A model generated the notes under the pieces. That model saw only the letters and a program-made list of their open reading frames with translations, did not search any database and was not told where the DNA came from. DNA of 64,000 nt from the NCBI GenBank assembly GCA_038257535.1, contig JBBSJE010000006.1, positions 1 to 64,000 on the forward strand, written 5' to 3'. Position 1 is the stretch's first letter, and each line of letters begins with the position of its first letter. The translations under genes and the position numbers were made by a program. Below, piece by piece: positions 35,685 through 43,828 of the stretch. This stretch comes from JAGTJU01 sp038257535. GTDB taxonomy: Bacteria > Myxococcota_A > Polyangia > Fen-1088.

Positions 35685-37424
35685 CTACGCCAGCAACCGG
35701 TCCGCGGTGAGCGCAACAAACAGCAGCATCAAATACACAATGGACAGCGCGAACAATGATCGCCCCCAGCGCGCAAGCCCCGGGCCCGTGCGGTGCTTGG
35801 CTTGATACCCCGCTGCCGTCCACAGCACGAAAGCCGCGCCCAACAGGGCGGCGGTGACGCCATAAATCCACCCGGTGATTCCCAGAGGGGCGAGGCTCAG
35901 GCTCACCACAACCATGGCCACGGCGCAGGCCAGGGCCCACAAACGCGTGGCGGCCATGCCGTATTCGGCCGGCATCACTTTGAAGCCGGCTTGGGTGTAT
36001 TCCTGCACGCGAAACACAGAAATCGCCAAGAAATGCGGGATTTGCCACAAAAACAGAATGCCGAACAGCACCAACCCCGGCGCGTCCAAGCTACCGGTGG
36101 CGGTGGTCCAACCCATCAGCGGAGGCAACGCCCCAGGCACCGCACCTACAAACAAAGCGATGGAAGACTTTTGCTTCAGCGGTGTGTACATGAACACGTA
36201 GCTGGTGAACGCCACAAATCCCAGCACGCAAGTAAGCGCGTTGCCGCCGATCAGCAACAGCGGTAAAGACGCGCACACTAGCGCGGTGCCCGTGGCCACC
36301 GCCGCATCCGCCGAAAGCCGCCCTTGTGGCAGAGGGCGATTTTTGGTGCGTTTCATCAACGCATCAATGTCGCGCTCAAGGTACATGTTCAGCGCGTTCG
36401 CCGCGCCCACGATCAACAGCGTGCCTGCCAAAGCGACAAACGCGCGCCAGGTTTCGCTGCTTTGGGGCGCCAACCACAGGCCACCGCCGAAGGTGGCGAT
36501 CACCATCGCCGAGATGCGCGGCTTGGTCAGTGCCACGATCTCACGAACAAGAGCGCGCAAACTCGCGCCACGGGCAGCTGCGCGCGCAGGCGTGCTTCCC
36601 AAATAAAGTCCCCATTGCGCCGCCAACAACGCCACGCCCAGCCCAATGTGCGCCTGCAACGATGACAGAGGCAACGTGTCGGCCACGGCCTTTACGCCCA
36701 AGAGCGCCTGCGCCATCACCAACAGCACCACCGCGGCCGCCAGGCCCCGCAGCCAGGGACGCGCCGAGGTCACCACAAACATAGCGACGGCCGATGTGGC
36801 CACGAACGCGACGGTGGCCATGGAGCCCAGGCGGTGCAGCGCGTACACGGACCGCGTGGCTTCGATGTTGCCCCACAAAGCTTCCCCCGTGGCGCCCGCG
36901 TAGCGAACCAAAGCGCCCAACAACATCTGCGACACCATCACCACGCCGGCTATCAAAACCCAGCGCCGCACGCGCGGGCTGATCTCAACCACGGGCCGCA
37001 CGTACAAAGCCGGGGCGGTGCCCACGGCCACGTATGAGATGGTCAAAAAGAAAGCCAGCGCAGCGGCGTTCTGCAGGGTGGCCAGTTCATTGGGCAAGTT
37101 CAAAGCGGGGGCCACGGCCGACCACGCCAACAATACGAAGCCCAGTCCGGCGGCGGCCCAACCGGCGCGCACCAAGGCGGGCAGGGTCTGGCGAAAGCGC
37201 GTGAGGTAAAGCGCCATGACCAGCGCGGAGAGTGCCGCAAAGCTTCCCGCGAACTGTGCGGCTTGACCGGCGGCGGCGTCTTTAAGCCAAACGTTGCCGT
37301 GGGTGGCGCCCACAGCCACCAAAATCGCGCACGCCGACAGCGCCGCGGCCACGGCGGCCATATGAAAGACAACAGACGGCCTTTGTGGGGGCCGTCTGTT
37401 CAAAGGTGAAGAGATTGGGTTCAA
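35685..37424 (-). CDS. fused haem A synthase-like (CtaA) and protohaem IX farnesyltransferase (CtaB) protein
   Basis: A 579-residue fusion. The N-terminal part (about 1-285) has eight membrane segments in CtaA/Cox15 style. The second half shows QMLLGALVRYAGA, SVYALHRLGSMATVAF and LQAHIGLG with the two expected His. The first half lacks the matching His and Glu. The C-terminal part (from about 290) is CtaB: LTKPRISAMVIATFGGGLWL, NALNMYLERDIDALMKRTKN (NXXXDXXXD), VGAVPGALPPLMGW and LWQIPHFLAIS. CtaB makes haem O and CtaA converts it to haem A for cytochrome oxidases. Start is TTG at 37422-37424 with AGGAG upstream. It lies between a cupredoxin and a MutS-like gene. CtaA-CtaB fusions are known in some lineages. 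Confidence 0.9.
   Translation of the reverse strand: MNPISSPLNRRPPQRPSVVFHMAAVAAALSACAILVAVGATHGNVWLKDAAAGQAAQFAGSFAALSALVMALYLTRFRQTLPALVRAGWAAAGLGFVLLAWSAVAPALNLPNELATLQNAAALAFFLTISYVAVGTAPALYVRPVVEISPRVRRWVLIAGVVMVSQMLLGALVRYAGATGEALWGNIEATRSVYALHRLGSMATVAFVATSAVAMFVVTSARPWLRGLAAAVVLLVMAQALLGVKAVADTLPLSSLQAHIGLGVALLAAQWGLYLGSTPARAAARGASLRALVREIVALTKPRISAMVIATFGGGLWLAPQSSETWRAFVALAGTLLIVGAANALNMYLERDIDALMKRTKNRPLPQGRLSADAAVATGTALVCASLPLLLIGGNALTCVLGFVAFTSYVFMYTPLKQKSSIALFVGAVPGALPPLMGWTTATGSLDAPGLVLFGILFLWQIPHFLAISVFRVQEYTQAGFKVMPAEYGMAATRLWALACAVAMVVVSLSLAPLGITGWIYGVTAALLGAAFVLWTAAGYQAKHRTGPGLARWGRSLFALSIVYLMLLFVALTADRLLA
37371..37400 (-). repeat. perfect 10-bp inverted repeat at the 5' end of ctaAB
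   Basis: AACAGACGGC (37371-37380) and GCCGTCTGTT (37391-37400) pair perfectly around 10 nt. It is inside the ctaAB frame if the TTG start is right, but in the leader if translation starts at the ATG at 37359-37361. It could be a control hairpin. Confidence 0.55.
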
Positions 37425-37501
37425 GCTGGTTTGCTCCTGAAGTGTGGGGGGACCGCCCCCGCATCAAGCGCCTCAGCTTGGGACGCGGATGACAGAGCGG
37501 T

Positions 37502-38206
37502 TTATTTGGCCGCCACTTCCAGATCCAAAGCCGTTGGCTTGCCGGCTTTTACCTCAACCTCGGCCGTTTGGGCACCGTATTTCTCGTGCCAGTGCTCGAT
37601 GGTGTACTTCCCCGGAGGGACGTTGTCGATGGTGAAGCCACCATCGGCATTGGACACGGCGAAAAGGGGGTTATCAACCACCACCACCCAGCCGGTCATC
37701 CAGGGGTGTACGTCGCACTTGAATTTCACGATGTCGCCCGATTTGGCGAACTTCTTCTTAAGCGGGGGAAAGCCCTGGGGCTGCGCCTGATTGAACAGGG
37801 TGGCGGGGCCCTTGTAGGTGTGCACGTTGTGCAGGGTTTGATCGCTGTTCTTGATCAACACCTGCTGGCCGGCCTGAGCCACTGCCACGCGAGGCTGGTA
37901 GACGCACCCCGACTGGTCCAAAACCACGTCGCCGGTCGCAGCGGGGGCGTCACCAGTGAAGCCCTTGGCTACCCGTACGACCACGTTCTTGAGGCCGCCC
38001 TTGGCGCCCACCACCACGGATTCGTCCTTGGCGGCTTGCTTGGCACAAAATGGATCGGACTTCATGTTCAAGTCTTCAGCCTTGGGGGCTGCGCCCTTGA
38101 GCTTAACGGTGCCCTTGATGGACCCTGTGTCAGCGGCATGGACAGGTGCGGCCAAGCTAACAGCCGAGGCGAAAGCAGCGAACAGAGCAAGATTCATCTT
38201 CGACAT
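37502..38206 (-). CDS. periplasmic cupredoxin with C-terminal beta-sandwich domain
   Basis: This 234-residue protein has a signal peptide ending near APVHAA. An Ig-like or carboxypeptidase-regulatory beta segment leads to a cupredoxin domain: SDQTLHNVHTY supplies the first His, and KCDVHPWMTGW supplies Cys, His and Met, a type I copper site set. A C-terminal segment (FAVSNADGGFTIDNVPPGKY then TIEHWHEKYGAQTAEVEVK) is a carboxypeptidase-regulatory-like beta domain. It is 77 bp upstream of ctaAB on the same strand. A small blue copper protein feeding or accepting electrons near a haem-copper oxidase is plausible; no oxidase subunits are in the window. Confidence 0.85.
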   Translation of the reverse strand: MSKMNLALFAAFASAVSLAAPVHAADTGSIKGTVKLKGAAPKAEDLNMKSDPFCAKQAAKDESVVVGAKGGLKNVVVRVAKGFTGDAPAATGDVVLDQSGCVYQPRVAVAQAGQQVLIKNSDQTLHNVHTYKGPATLFNQAQPQGFPPLKKKFAKSGDIVKFKCDVHPWMTGWVVVVDNPLFAVSNADGGFTIDNVPPGKYTIEHWHEKYGAQTAEVEVKAGKPTALDLEVAAK

Positions 38207-38354
38207 TCAGGTCTCCTCTTAGGTCAAAAGCTCTCGTGATTGCGGGTGCTTACCAGGGGGGGGCAAGCCAGTCAACGCGGAAGCGCCGCTCACATGGTCT
38301 ACAAGCAAGACGGGTGGGGCGCCGCTCACATTCACGGGTGCTGAACGATTTTCT

Positions 38355-38387
38355 TCAAAAACAAAAGCCCCCGGAGTGCGGGGGCTT
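38355..38387 (-). terminator. rho-independent terminator after DUF1592 gene
   Basis: AAGCCCCC (38365-38372) pairs with GGGGGCTT (38380-38387) around 7 nt. On the - strand it is followed by TTTTGTTTTTG. Confidence 0.85.
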
Positions 38388-38411
38388 GGCAGGTCGAGAA
38401 CGGCAGGCGGG

Positions 38412-40268
38412 CTATTGCGCGAACTTCCTCGACTTGAATTCGGTGGAAAGTGCCACCGTTCGCAGCATGTCCTTCAGGCCGCCGCCACCATCAACCGTTT
38501 TTCGCAAGCGTTCGAGCGCGCAATTGTCGGCGCCCTCGGCGTCTTCCCAGCGGGCGAAGGTGAACCGGAAGTAGTTGCGTGCCATGCAGGCCTGAACCTT
38601 GCCGCTTTCGGCGATGCGGGCCATGAGTTCGCCGGGACCAGACACCTCGCGTTCGTCGTCTTCGAACACACGGGGGATGGCCCTCGTGTTGACCTCGAGC
38701 CGCAACCGCTCTTTGCCTTCATCCGAGAACAAAACCTCTTCGGAACGGTGGCGGCCGAGTGCGTCATAGTTCTCGGTGGCAAAACCCAGCCCGTTGATCA
38801 GGGTTTGGTGGCAACCTGCGCAGGCCGAGCTGGCTTGCTCTGTAATCGCCTCCACCGCTTCGCGGGTGGTTCCGTTCGTGGTGTCAACAGGCGCGTTGCT
38901 AGCCCCAGGAGGCGGCGGGGGAATTTCGTCGCAAAGCACGCTGGTGCGGATGAACACGCCCTTCATAATCGGCCGTGTGGTGGCTTGGTCGGTGGACAGG
39001 AAGGCGGCGCGGGTCAAAAAGCCAGGGCGCTCGCCGCCCGGCAAGGCGGGAGGATCGCTTTGACCATCCCAGGGCTCTACGTTGTAGACCTTTGCCAAGT
39101 CGCTGGTGCGGGCAAACGAAAGCTCGCTCTTGAGCACATCATCGACGGAGCCGCCTTTTTCCCAGGTGTAGTACTGAAACATCTCTACAGCGTCGTCGAT
39201 CATGTTTTGTCGCAGCATGTTGGTAACGGCGAGGTCGCCAGCCAAGGCTTTGAAGTCTTTCTTGTCGTTGGCGGCCTCCAGCGCGGGCAAGTCTTCCACC
39301 TTCAGGTAATCGGTGAAGAACTCCTGGCTGGCCTTGCGGGCACGTGGATCGTCCATCAGGCGATCCACCTGCTTCTCGTATTCGCCTTCGGAGGTAAGCG
39401 TTCCCGCCTTCGCCGCTGCCCAAAGGTCGGCGTCGGGCATGGACTGGGTGAAGTGATAAGACAGGCGAGACGCCAACTCGAAGTTCGAAAGCCCGAACAG
39501 ATCTGCCTTGTTTGGGATCGCTCGGTCGCCGTGTTCCACCATATAAAGGAATTGTGGCGCGGTGAGGAAGCCTGCGATCAAATCGGTGAACGCAAGCGGG
39601 TCAATGGCGTTGCTGGTGCCGTAAAAGCCGCGGTAGAAGGCAACTTCGTCCGTCTCCAGCGGCCGGCGCAATGCGCGTTCGCCGAAGCCCTTGATGAAAT
39701 CGTCGATGCAGGCGGCGTCGTTGCCGGTGTTGCTGTCGGTGGCACAGCCGCCCACCAGCTTGCCCAACCGGGCGCCTTCCACCATTTTGCTGGCGGCGGC
39801 GGCGGCGATCTCGTAGCCCACGTCAACGTGCGCTTGCTGCAAGTCCTGGTCAAGCTGGCGGTAGCTTCCATGCAGGTCTTGGGGAACCCGTTCACGCTCT
39901 TCGGTCGGGTACTTGGCCAGTCCCGCCGACAGCGCACTCCAAACGCCCATGGCCTCGGTGTTGTCGCCGTTGAAAGCCACGCCGATGAGGTCGCGCAGGG
40001 TGTTCCTGTACTGCGTGGTGGTGAGCTTTCGCAAACCCACCGATGCCGGAACCGCACCGTTGTCGCAGGAGAACGTGGGCTTAACGCCAATCACGTTGCC
40101 GTTGTCGTCTACAACGGGAGGAGGGGGCTTGCTGGAACCATTGTCGTCGCTATCGTCGCCACCTGGCCCGTTCACGCTGCCGACGCAGCCGCCAAACAAC
40201 ATGGCGCCCACCGCAACCATCCCCGAAATGCGAAAGTACTGCTGAACTTCAACTACCGACTGCTTCAT
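38412..40268 (-). CDS. DUF1592/DUF1588/DUF1585-type secreted lipoprotein with CXXCH motif
   Basis: A 618-residue protein with lipobox FGGC (Cys28), an acidic, Pro-rich linker and the PF07637/PF07631/PF07627/PF07624 domain chain common in Planctomycetes and Myxococcota. Signatures are VGLRKLTTTQYRNTLRDLIG (DUF1587/1595 region), TDLIAGFLTAPQFLYMVEHG (DUF1592), AFLSTDQATTRPIMKGVFIR (DUF1588) and QASSACAGCHQTLINGLGFA with a CXXCH haem-type motif. A GGAG site lies six bases before the ATG. Its usual neighbour, a DUF1552 protein, is absent here. The protein is secreted; the biochemical role of this family is not established. Confidence 0.9.
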   Translation of the reverse strand: MKQSVVEVQQYFRISGMVAVGAMLFGGCVGSVNGPGGDDSDDNGSSKPPPPVVDDNGNVIGVKPTFSCDNGAVPASVGLRKLTTTQYRNTLRDLIGVAFNGDNTEAMGVWSALSAGLAKYPTEERERVPQDLHGSYRQLDQDLQQAHVDVGYEIAAAAASKMVEGARLGKLVGGCATDSNTGNDAACIDDFIKGFGERALRRPLETDEVAFYRGFYGTSNAIDPLAFTDLIAGFLTAPQFLYMVEHGDRAIPNKADLFGLSNFELASRLSYHFTQSMPDADLWAAAKAGTLTSEGEYEKQVDRLMDDPRARKASQEFFTDYLKVEDLPALEAANDKKDFKALAGDLAVTNMLRQNMIDDAVEMFQYYTWEKGGSVDDVLKSELSFARTSDLAKVYNVEPWDGQSDPPALPGGERPGFLTRAAFLSTDQATTRPIMKGVFIRTSVLCDEIPPPPPGASNAPVDTTNGTTREAVEAITEQASSACAGCHQTLINGLGFATENYDALGRHRSEEVLFSDEGKERLRLEVNTRAIPRVFEDDEREVSGPGELMARIAESGKVQACMARNYFRFTFARWEDAEGADNCALERLRKTVDGGGGLKDMLRTVALSTEFKSRKFAQ

Positions 40269-40340
40269 GGTAGCTCCTTCGCACCCGGGGCAGCCGGGTG
40301 TGACTTCTGTGGGCTTTGAAGAAAGTCTTCATCGCTCCCA

Positions 40341-40369
40341 TTGACGTATGACTTAACCTAAACCATATT
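40341..40369 (+). promoter_or_regulatory. candidate sigma-70 promoter of trp operon
   Basis: TTGACG (40341-40346), a 17-bp spacer and CATATT (40364-40369), 5 of 6 and 4 of 6 matches to consensus. The expected start site is near 40376, about 290 bp before trpE. Confidence 0.55.
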
Positions 40370-40373
40370 GCAG

Positions 40374-40405
40374 CGGTCTTTCGGACCCCCTAGTCCTTCA
40401 GACCG
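40374..40405 (+). promoter_or_regulatory. hairpin at the 5' end of the trp leader
   Basis: CGGTCT (40374-40379) pairs with AGACCG (40400-40405), and GGAC (40383-40386) pairs with GTCC (40393-40396), with symmetric TTC bulges between. It would form at the very 5' end of the predicted transcript. Confidence 0.5.
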
Positions 40406-40408
40406 TGC

Positions 40409-40427
40409 ATTCTTCGTCACGAAGAAT
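40409..40427. promoter_or_regulatory. 19-bp palindrome, candidate operator
   Basis: ATTCTTCGT (40409-40417) and ACGAAGAAT (40419-40427) form a perfect inverted repeat with a one-base centre. It lies just downstream of the predicted trp promoter. Confidence 0.5.
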
Positions 40428-40663
40428 TAACAGTGATTATCAGCGGTCAAACGCCCAAATGGCAAGGGGTTATGTGGCTTTCCGTTGGGAATTGGCGTTT
40501 TTTACAGTTCCACGGGCGGATGACGCAAGGAGCCTGGGAATTTCGTACTAGATATGACCAGGAGAAATGTCCATCGTCCAGCGGGAAGCGTCAGGGGCGC
40601 TCGGCGCGTGCACGAAGGTCTTACGTTTCGTGGCCTCGCAGGTTAGGTTGTCGCCGATCCAAT

Positions 40664-42217
40664 ATGTCACTTCCCACCCGACCGCATCTCCCACGCAAAG
40701 AAGCGTTTGTGGCCATGGCGCAACAGGGCAGGCTGGGTTTCGTTTTCCGCGAAATCCTGGCTGACGCCGAAACCCCCGTTTCCGTCTACGCCAAACTGGG
40801 CCGCGGGCCCTATTCGTTCTTGTTGGAAAGCGTCGTGGGTGGGGAAAAGTGGGCAGCGTACAGCTTTGTAGGCGTGAAACCCCGCCAAGTGGTGCGCGCC
40901 AGCGCGGGACAGGTCCAAATTTTGAAGCCTGGCCCCAGCGGTACATTCGAGGTCACGGACAGCCGTGCGGTGGCCAATCCCGTCGCTTTTGTTGACGATA
41001 TGCTGACGCAGCTCAAACCCGTGGTGCCCGAGGGCCTGCCTAGATTCGTGGGCGGAGCGGTGGGCTTTTTGGGGTACGACGCCGTAAGGTGCTTTGAAAC
41101 TCTGCCGCAGACCGCGCCCGACGAGCTGGGTTTGCCACAAATGTGCTTTGCGATCACGGACACTGTGGTTGTGTTCGACAATCTTCGCGGCACCATTAAG
41201 GTGGTGGCCGCCGCCAGCTTGGCTGAGGCTCCGGCAAAGGCGTGGGACGACGCTTGCGATCGCATCGACGGCATCATCGAAACATTGGCCCGGTCTACCG
41301 AGGCGCCACCGCCGCTCGATTTGGGGGGCTTCCGCGAAGATCTCGCGAAGCTGCCACAGTCGCGCAGTGGCCAAGCCAACTATGAACAATCCATCGGCCG
41401 CATCCACGAATACATTCGGGCCGGCGACGCGTTTCAAGTGGTGCTGTCCCAGCGCTTCGAAGTGCCGCGGGGCAACGTTGATCCCTTTGACGTCTATCGC
41501 GTGTTGCGGGTCACGAACCCTTCACCCTACATGTTTCATTTGGAGTTTCCTGAGGCTCAAATCACGGGGGCCTCGCCGGAAGCTTTGGTGCGTTTGGATG
41601 GCCGCCGGGTGGAAGTGCGGCCCATTGCCGGCACCCGCCCGCGCGGAAAAACGCCGGCCGAAGATTTGGCGATGGAGTCCGAGCTCAAGGCCGATCCGAA
41701 AGAGTGCGCCGAGCATGTGATGCTCATTGATCTGGGCCGCAACGACGTAGGGCGGGTGTCTAAACGCGGCAGCGTTAAGGTTGATGAAGTCATGGTGATC
41801 GAGCGCTACAGCCACGTGATGCACATCGTGTCCAATGTGTCGGGCGTGCTTGAAGACGGCCAGCGACCCTCTGACGTCATCAAAGCCGCTTTCCCAGCCG
41901 GCACGCTGTCAGGCGCACCCAAGATTCGCGCGATGCAAATCATCGAGGAGCTTGAGCCTTCGCGCCGGGGCATCTATGGCGGGGCCGTGGGTTATATGTC
42001 GTACCAAGGCAATGTGGATATGGCGATCGCCATTCGAACGCTGGTGACCAAGGGCGACACCATCTACATTCAAGCGGGCGCGGGCGTTGTGGCCGACAGC
42101 GTGCCCGCGGCGGAACATGCGGAGTGTGAGAACAAGGCGCGAGCTGTTCTCATGGCCATTGAGCGCGCTCGCCAAGCGCGCAAGGAAACGAACGAACGTG
42201 CTGCTGGTCATCGATAA
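40664..42217 (+). CDS. trpE: anthranilate synthase component I
   Basis: Makes anthranilate from chorismate, with the TrpG subunit supplying ammonia from glutamine. I chose the ATG at 40664, giving 517 residues. A GTG at 40433 keeps the same frame open but the added 77 residues have no TrpE similarity. Motifs: LLESVVGGEKWAAYSFVG (the LLES tryptophan-feedback site), PEALVRLDGRRVEVRPIAGT, ELKADPKECAEHVMLIDLGR and GTLSGAPKIRAMQIIEELEP. It is the first gene of trpEGDCF and overlaps trpG by 20 bp. Upstream is a structured leader with a Trp-rich in-frame stretch, so control of transcription or translation by Trp is possible. Confidence 0.96.
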   Translation: MSLPTRPHLPRKEAFVAMAQQGRLGFVFREILADAETPVSVYAKLGRGPYSFLLESVVGGEKWAAYSFVGVKPRQVVRASAGQVQILKPGPSGTFEVTDSRAVANPVAFVDDMLTQLKPVVPEGLPRFVGGAVGFLGYDAVRCFETLPQTAPDELGLPQMCFAITDTVVVFDNLRGTIKVVAAASLAEAPAKAWDDACDRIDGIIETLARSTEAPPPLDLGGFREDLAKLPQSRSGQANYEQSIGRIHEYIRAGDAFQVVLSQRFEVPRGNVDPFDVYRVLRVTNPSPYMFHLEFPEAQITGASPEALVRLDGRRVEVRPIAGTRPRGKTPAEDLAMESELKADPKECAEHVMLIDLGRNDVGRVSKRGSVKVDEVMVIERYSHVMHIVSNVSGVLEDGQRPSDVIKAAFPAGTLSGAPKIRAMQIIEELEPSRRGIYGGAVGYMSYQGNVDMAIAIRTLVTKGDTIYIQAGAGVVADSVPAAEHAECENKARAVLMAIERARQARKETNERAAGHR

Positions 42218-42785
42218 CTACGATTCCTTCACCTACAACCTGGTTCAGTACCTCGCGGAGCTGGGTGAGGATGTAAAGGTTGTGCGCAACGACGAAATTG
42301 CGTCCTCCGATGTCGCGCACCTTGCGCCTTCGCGCATCGTTTTGTCTCCCGGGCCGTGCACGCCCAACGAAGCCGGCATCACCTTGGATGTGATTCGTGA
42401 CTACGCGGGCCGCATTCCCATCCTGGGCGTGTGTTTGGGTCATCAGGCGATTGGCCAAGCGTTTGGTGGCGAGGTCATTCGCGCCAAAGAGGTGGTTCAC
42501 GGCAAAACTTCGCGCATTTTTCACGACGAACAAGGCGTGTTTGCGCAGCTCCCCAATCCCTTCGAGGCCACGCGCTATCACTCTTTGGTGCTGCGCAAAT
42601 CGTCGCTGCCCGATTGCTTGCAAATCACGGCGAAGACCTGGGACGAAGAGATCATGGGCGTGCGTCACAAAACCCTCGATGTGGAAGGCGTGCAGTTTCA
42701 TCCCGAGTCATTTTTGACCATCGTGGGCAAGCAATTGTTGGCCAATTTTCTGCGCAAACCCTATGCGCCAAAGGCCGCCTTATGA
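42198..42785 (+). CDS. trpG: anthranilate synthase component II (glutamine amidotransferase)
   Basis: Class I glutamine amidotransferase that hydrolyses glutamine and passes ammonia to TrpE. The 195 residues start at a GTG inside the end of trpE, with AAGGAA about ten bases upstream. Motifs: VIDNYDSFTYNLVQYLAELG, LSPGPCTPNEAG, LGVCLGHQAIGQAFGGEVIR with the nucleophilic Cys, and GVQFHPESFLT with the His and Glu. Its stop overlaps the trpD start (ATGA). It may also serve folate synthesis as PabA, which is common when only one such gene exists, but that cannot be decided here. Confidence 0.96.
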   Translation: MLLVIDNYDSFTYNLVQYLAELGEDVKVVRNDEIASSDVAHLAPSRIVLSPGPCTPNEAGITLDVIRDYAGRIPILGVCLGHQAIGQAFGGEVIRAKEVVHGKTSRIFHDEQGVFAQLPNPFEATRYHSLVLRKSSLPDCLQITAKTWDEEIMGVRHKTLDVEGVQFHPESFLTIVGKQLLANFLRKPYAPKAAL

Positions 42786-43828
42786 GTGAGGCGCTTTCGA
42801 TCAAAGAGGCTCTGGCGCTTGTTGTAGATGGACGCGCTTTGTCCGCCGAACAGATGGCGGCCGTGGTGGGCCAGTTTATGGATGGCGAAGCCAGCGGCGC
42901 CCAGATTGGGGCGCTGCTGACCGCCCTGCGCATGAAGGGCGAAACGGTTGACGAAGTCGTGGGCGCCGCACAAGCCATGCGGCAGCGCATGCTGCGTGTG
43001 GCGTTTGAAGCACCTGTGGTGCTTGACACCTGCGGCACGGGGGGCGATGGCTCGCAGTCGGTGAATGTTTCTACTTTGGCCGCGTTCGTGGTGGCTGCTT
43101 GTGGCGTGCCGGTGGCCAAACACGGCAACCGCGCGTTGTCGTCGCGTTCGGGCTCTCACGATGTAATTGAAGCGTTGGGCCTCAATCCTGCGCCTTCGCC
43201 CGAGCTTGCCCAACAATGTTTGCGCGACGTGGGCTTGGCATTTTTGTTTGCGCCTACGTTTCATGCGGCCACAAAAGCTGTGGCTGTCGCGCGCCGCGAG
43301 CTGGGATTTCGCACGGTGTTCAACTTGTTAGGACCGCTGACGAATCCCGCGGGCGCACGGCACCATCTCAATGGCGTGTTTGCCGCCAGCCGGGTGGGCT
43401 TTCTGGCTCACGCCCACCAGCGGTTGGGCGCCAATCGGGCCTTGGTGGTTCACGGGGCGGGGGGGTTGGATGAGATCGCCACAGCAGGAGCCACCCACGT
43501 GGCAGAGCTGCATGAGGGGGTGGTGCGGGAATACGAGATTTTCCCGGCAGATTTTGGCTTGCGCGAAGAAGATCCTGCAGGGCTTCGGGGTGGCTTGCCC
43601 GAAGAAAACGCAGCCTTGCTGCTCAAAACCTTGCAGGGCGCACAAGGCGCCATTGCCTCCGCGGCCATTATGTCGGCAGCTGCGGCGCTTTACGTTGCGG
43701 GCAAAGCCGCAACCCTCAAGGACGGGGCTGCCGTGGCCCACAAAGCGTTGAGCGGCGGCGATGCCATGCGGTTGCTGGAACAATTGCGAGCCCTGGCGCC
43801 GCGGGCGGCAGTGGAAGGATCAACCTAA
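42782..43828 (+). CDS. trpD: anthranilate phosphoribosyltransferase
   Basis: Joins anthranilate to phosphoribosyl pyrophosphate to give N-(5-phosphoribosyl)anthranilate. The protein is 348 residues from the ATG at 42782, which overlaps the trpG stop. Motifs: VLDTCGTGGDGSQSVNVSTL (PRPP loop), VAKHGNRALSSRSGSHDVIE, FLFAPTFHAATKAVAVARRE and FRTVFNLLGPLTNPAGARH. A longer frame reaches back inside trpG and is not used. Its stop shares one base with the trpC start, so the two genes are coupled. Confidence 0.97.
   Translation: MSEALSIKEALALVVDGRALSAEQMAAVVGQFMDGEASGAQIGALLTALRMKGETVDEVVGAAQAMRQRMLRVAFEAPVVLDTCGTGGDGSQSVNVSTLAAFVVAACGVPVAKHGNRALSSRSGSHDVIEALGLNPAPSPELAQQCLRDVGLAFLFAPTFHAATKAVAVARRELGFRTVFNLLGPLTNPAGARHHLNGVFAASRVGFLAHAHQRLGANRALVVHGAGGLDEIATAGATHVAELHEGVVREYEIFPADFGLREEDPAGLRGGLPEENAALLLKTLQGAQGAIASAAIMSAAAALYVAGKAATLKDGAAVAHKALSGGDAMRLLEQLRALAPRAAVEGST

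Larger units (their letters stand above)
40269..40663. other. 395-bp intergenic region with trp leader
   Basis: This separates the divergent DUF1592 gene and trpE. It is richer in AT than its surroundings. It holds a candidate promoter (40341-40369), a hairpin (40374-40405), a 19-bp palindrome (40409-40427) and a reading frame in phase with trpE that is rich in Trp codons. A second minus-strand promoter must also lie here. Confidence 0.6.

Noticed and set aside
38376..40319. Long + strand frame of 647 codons opposite the DUF1592 gene
   Set aside because: It is antisense to a protein with clear domains; long antisense frames are common in GC-rich coding DNA.
40433..40663. In-frame N-terminal extension of trpE from a GTG start
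   Set aside because: The added 77 residues have no TrpE similarity and lie across the leader hairpins; ATG 40664 gives the usual length. The Trp-rich part is kept as a leader observation only.
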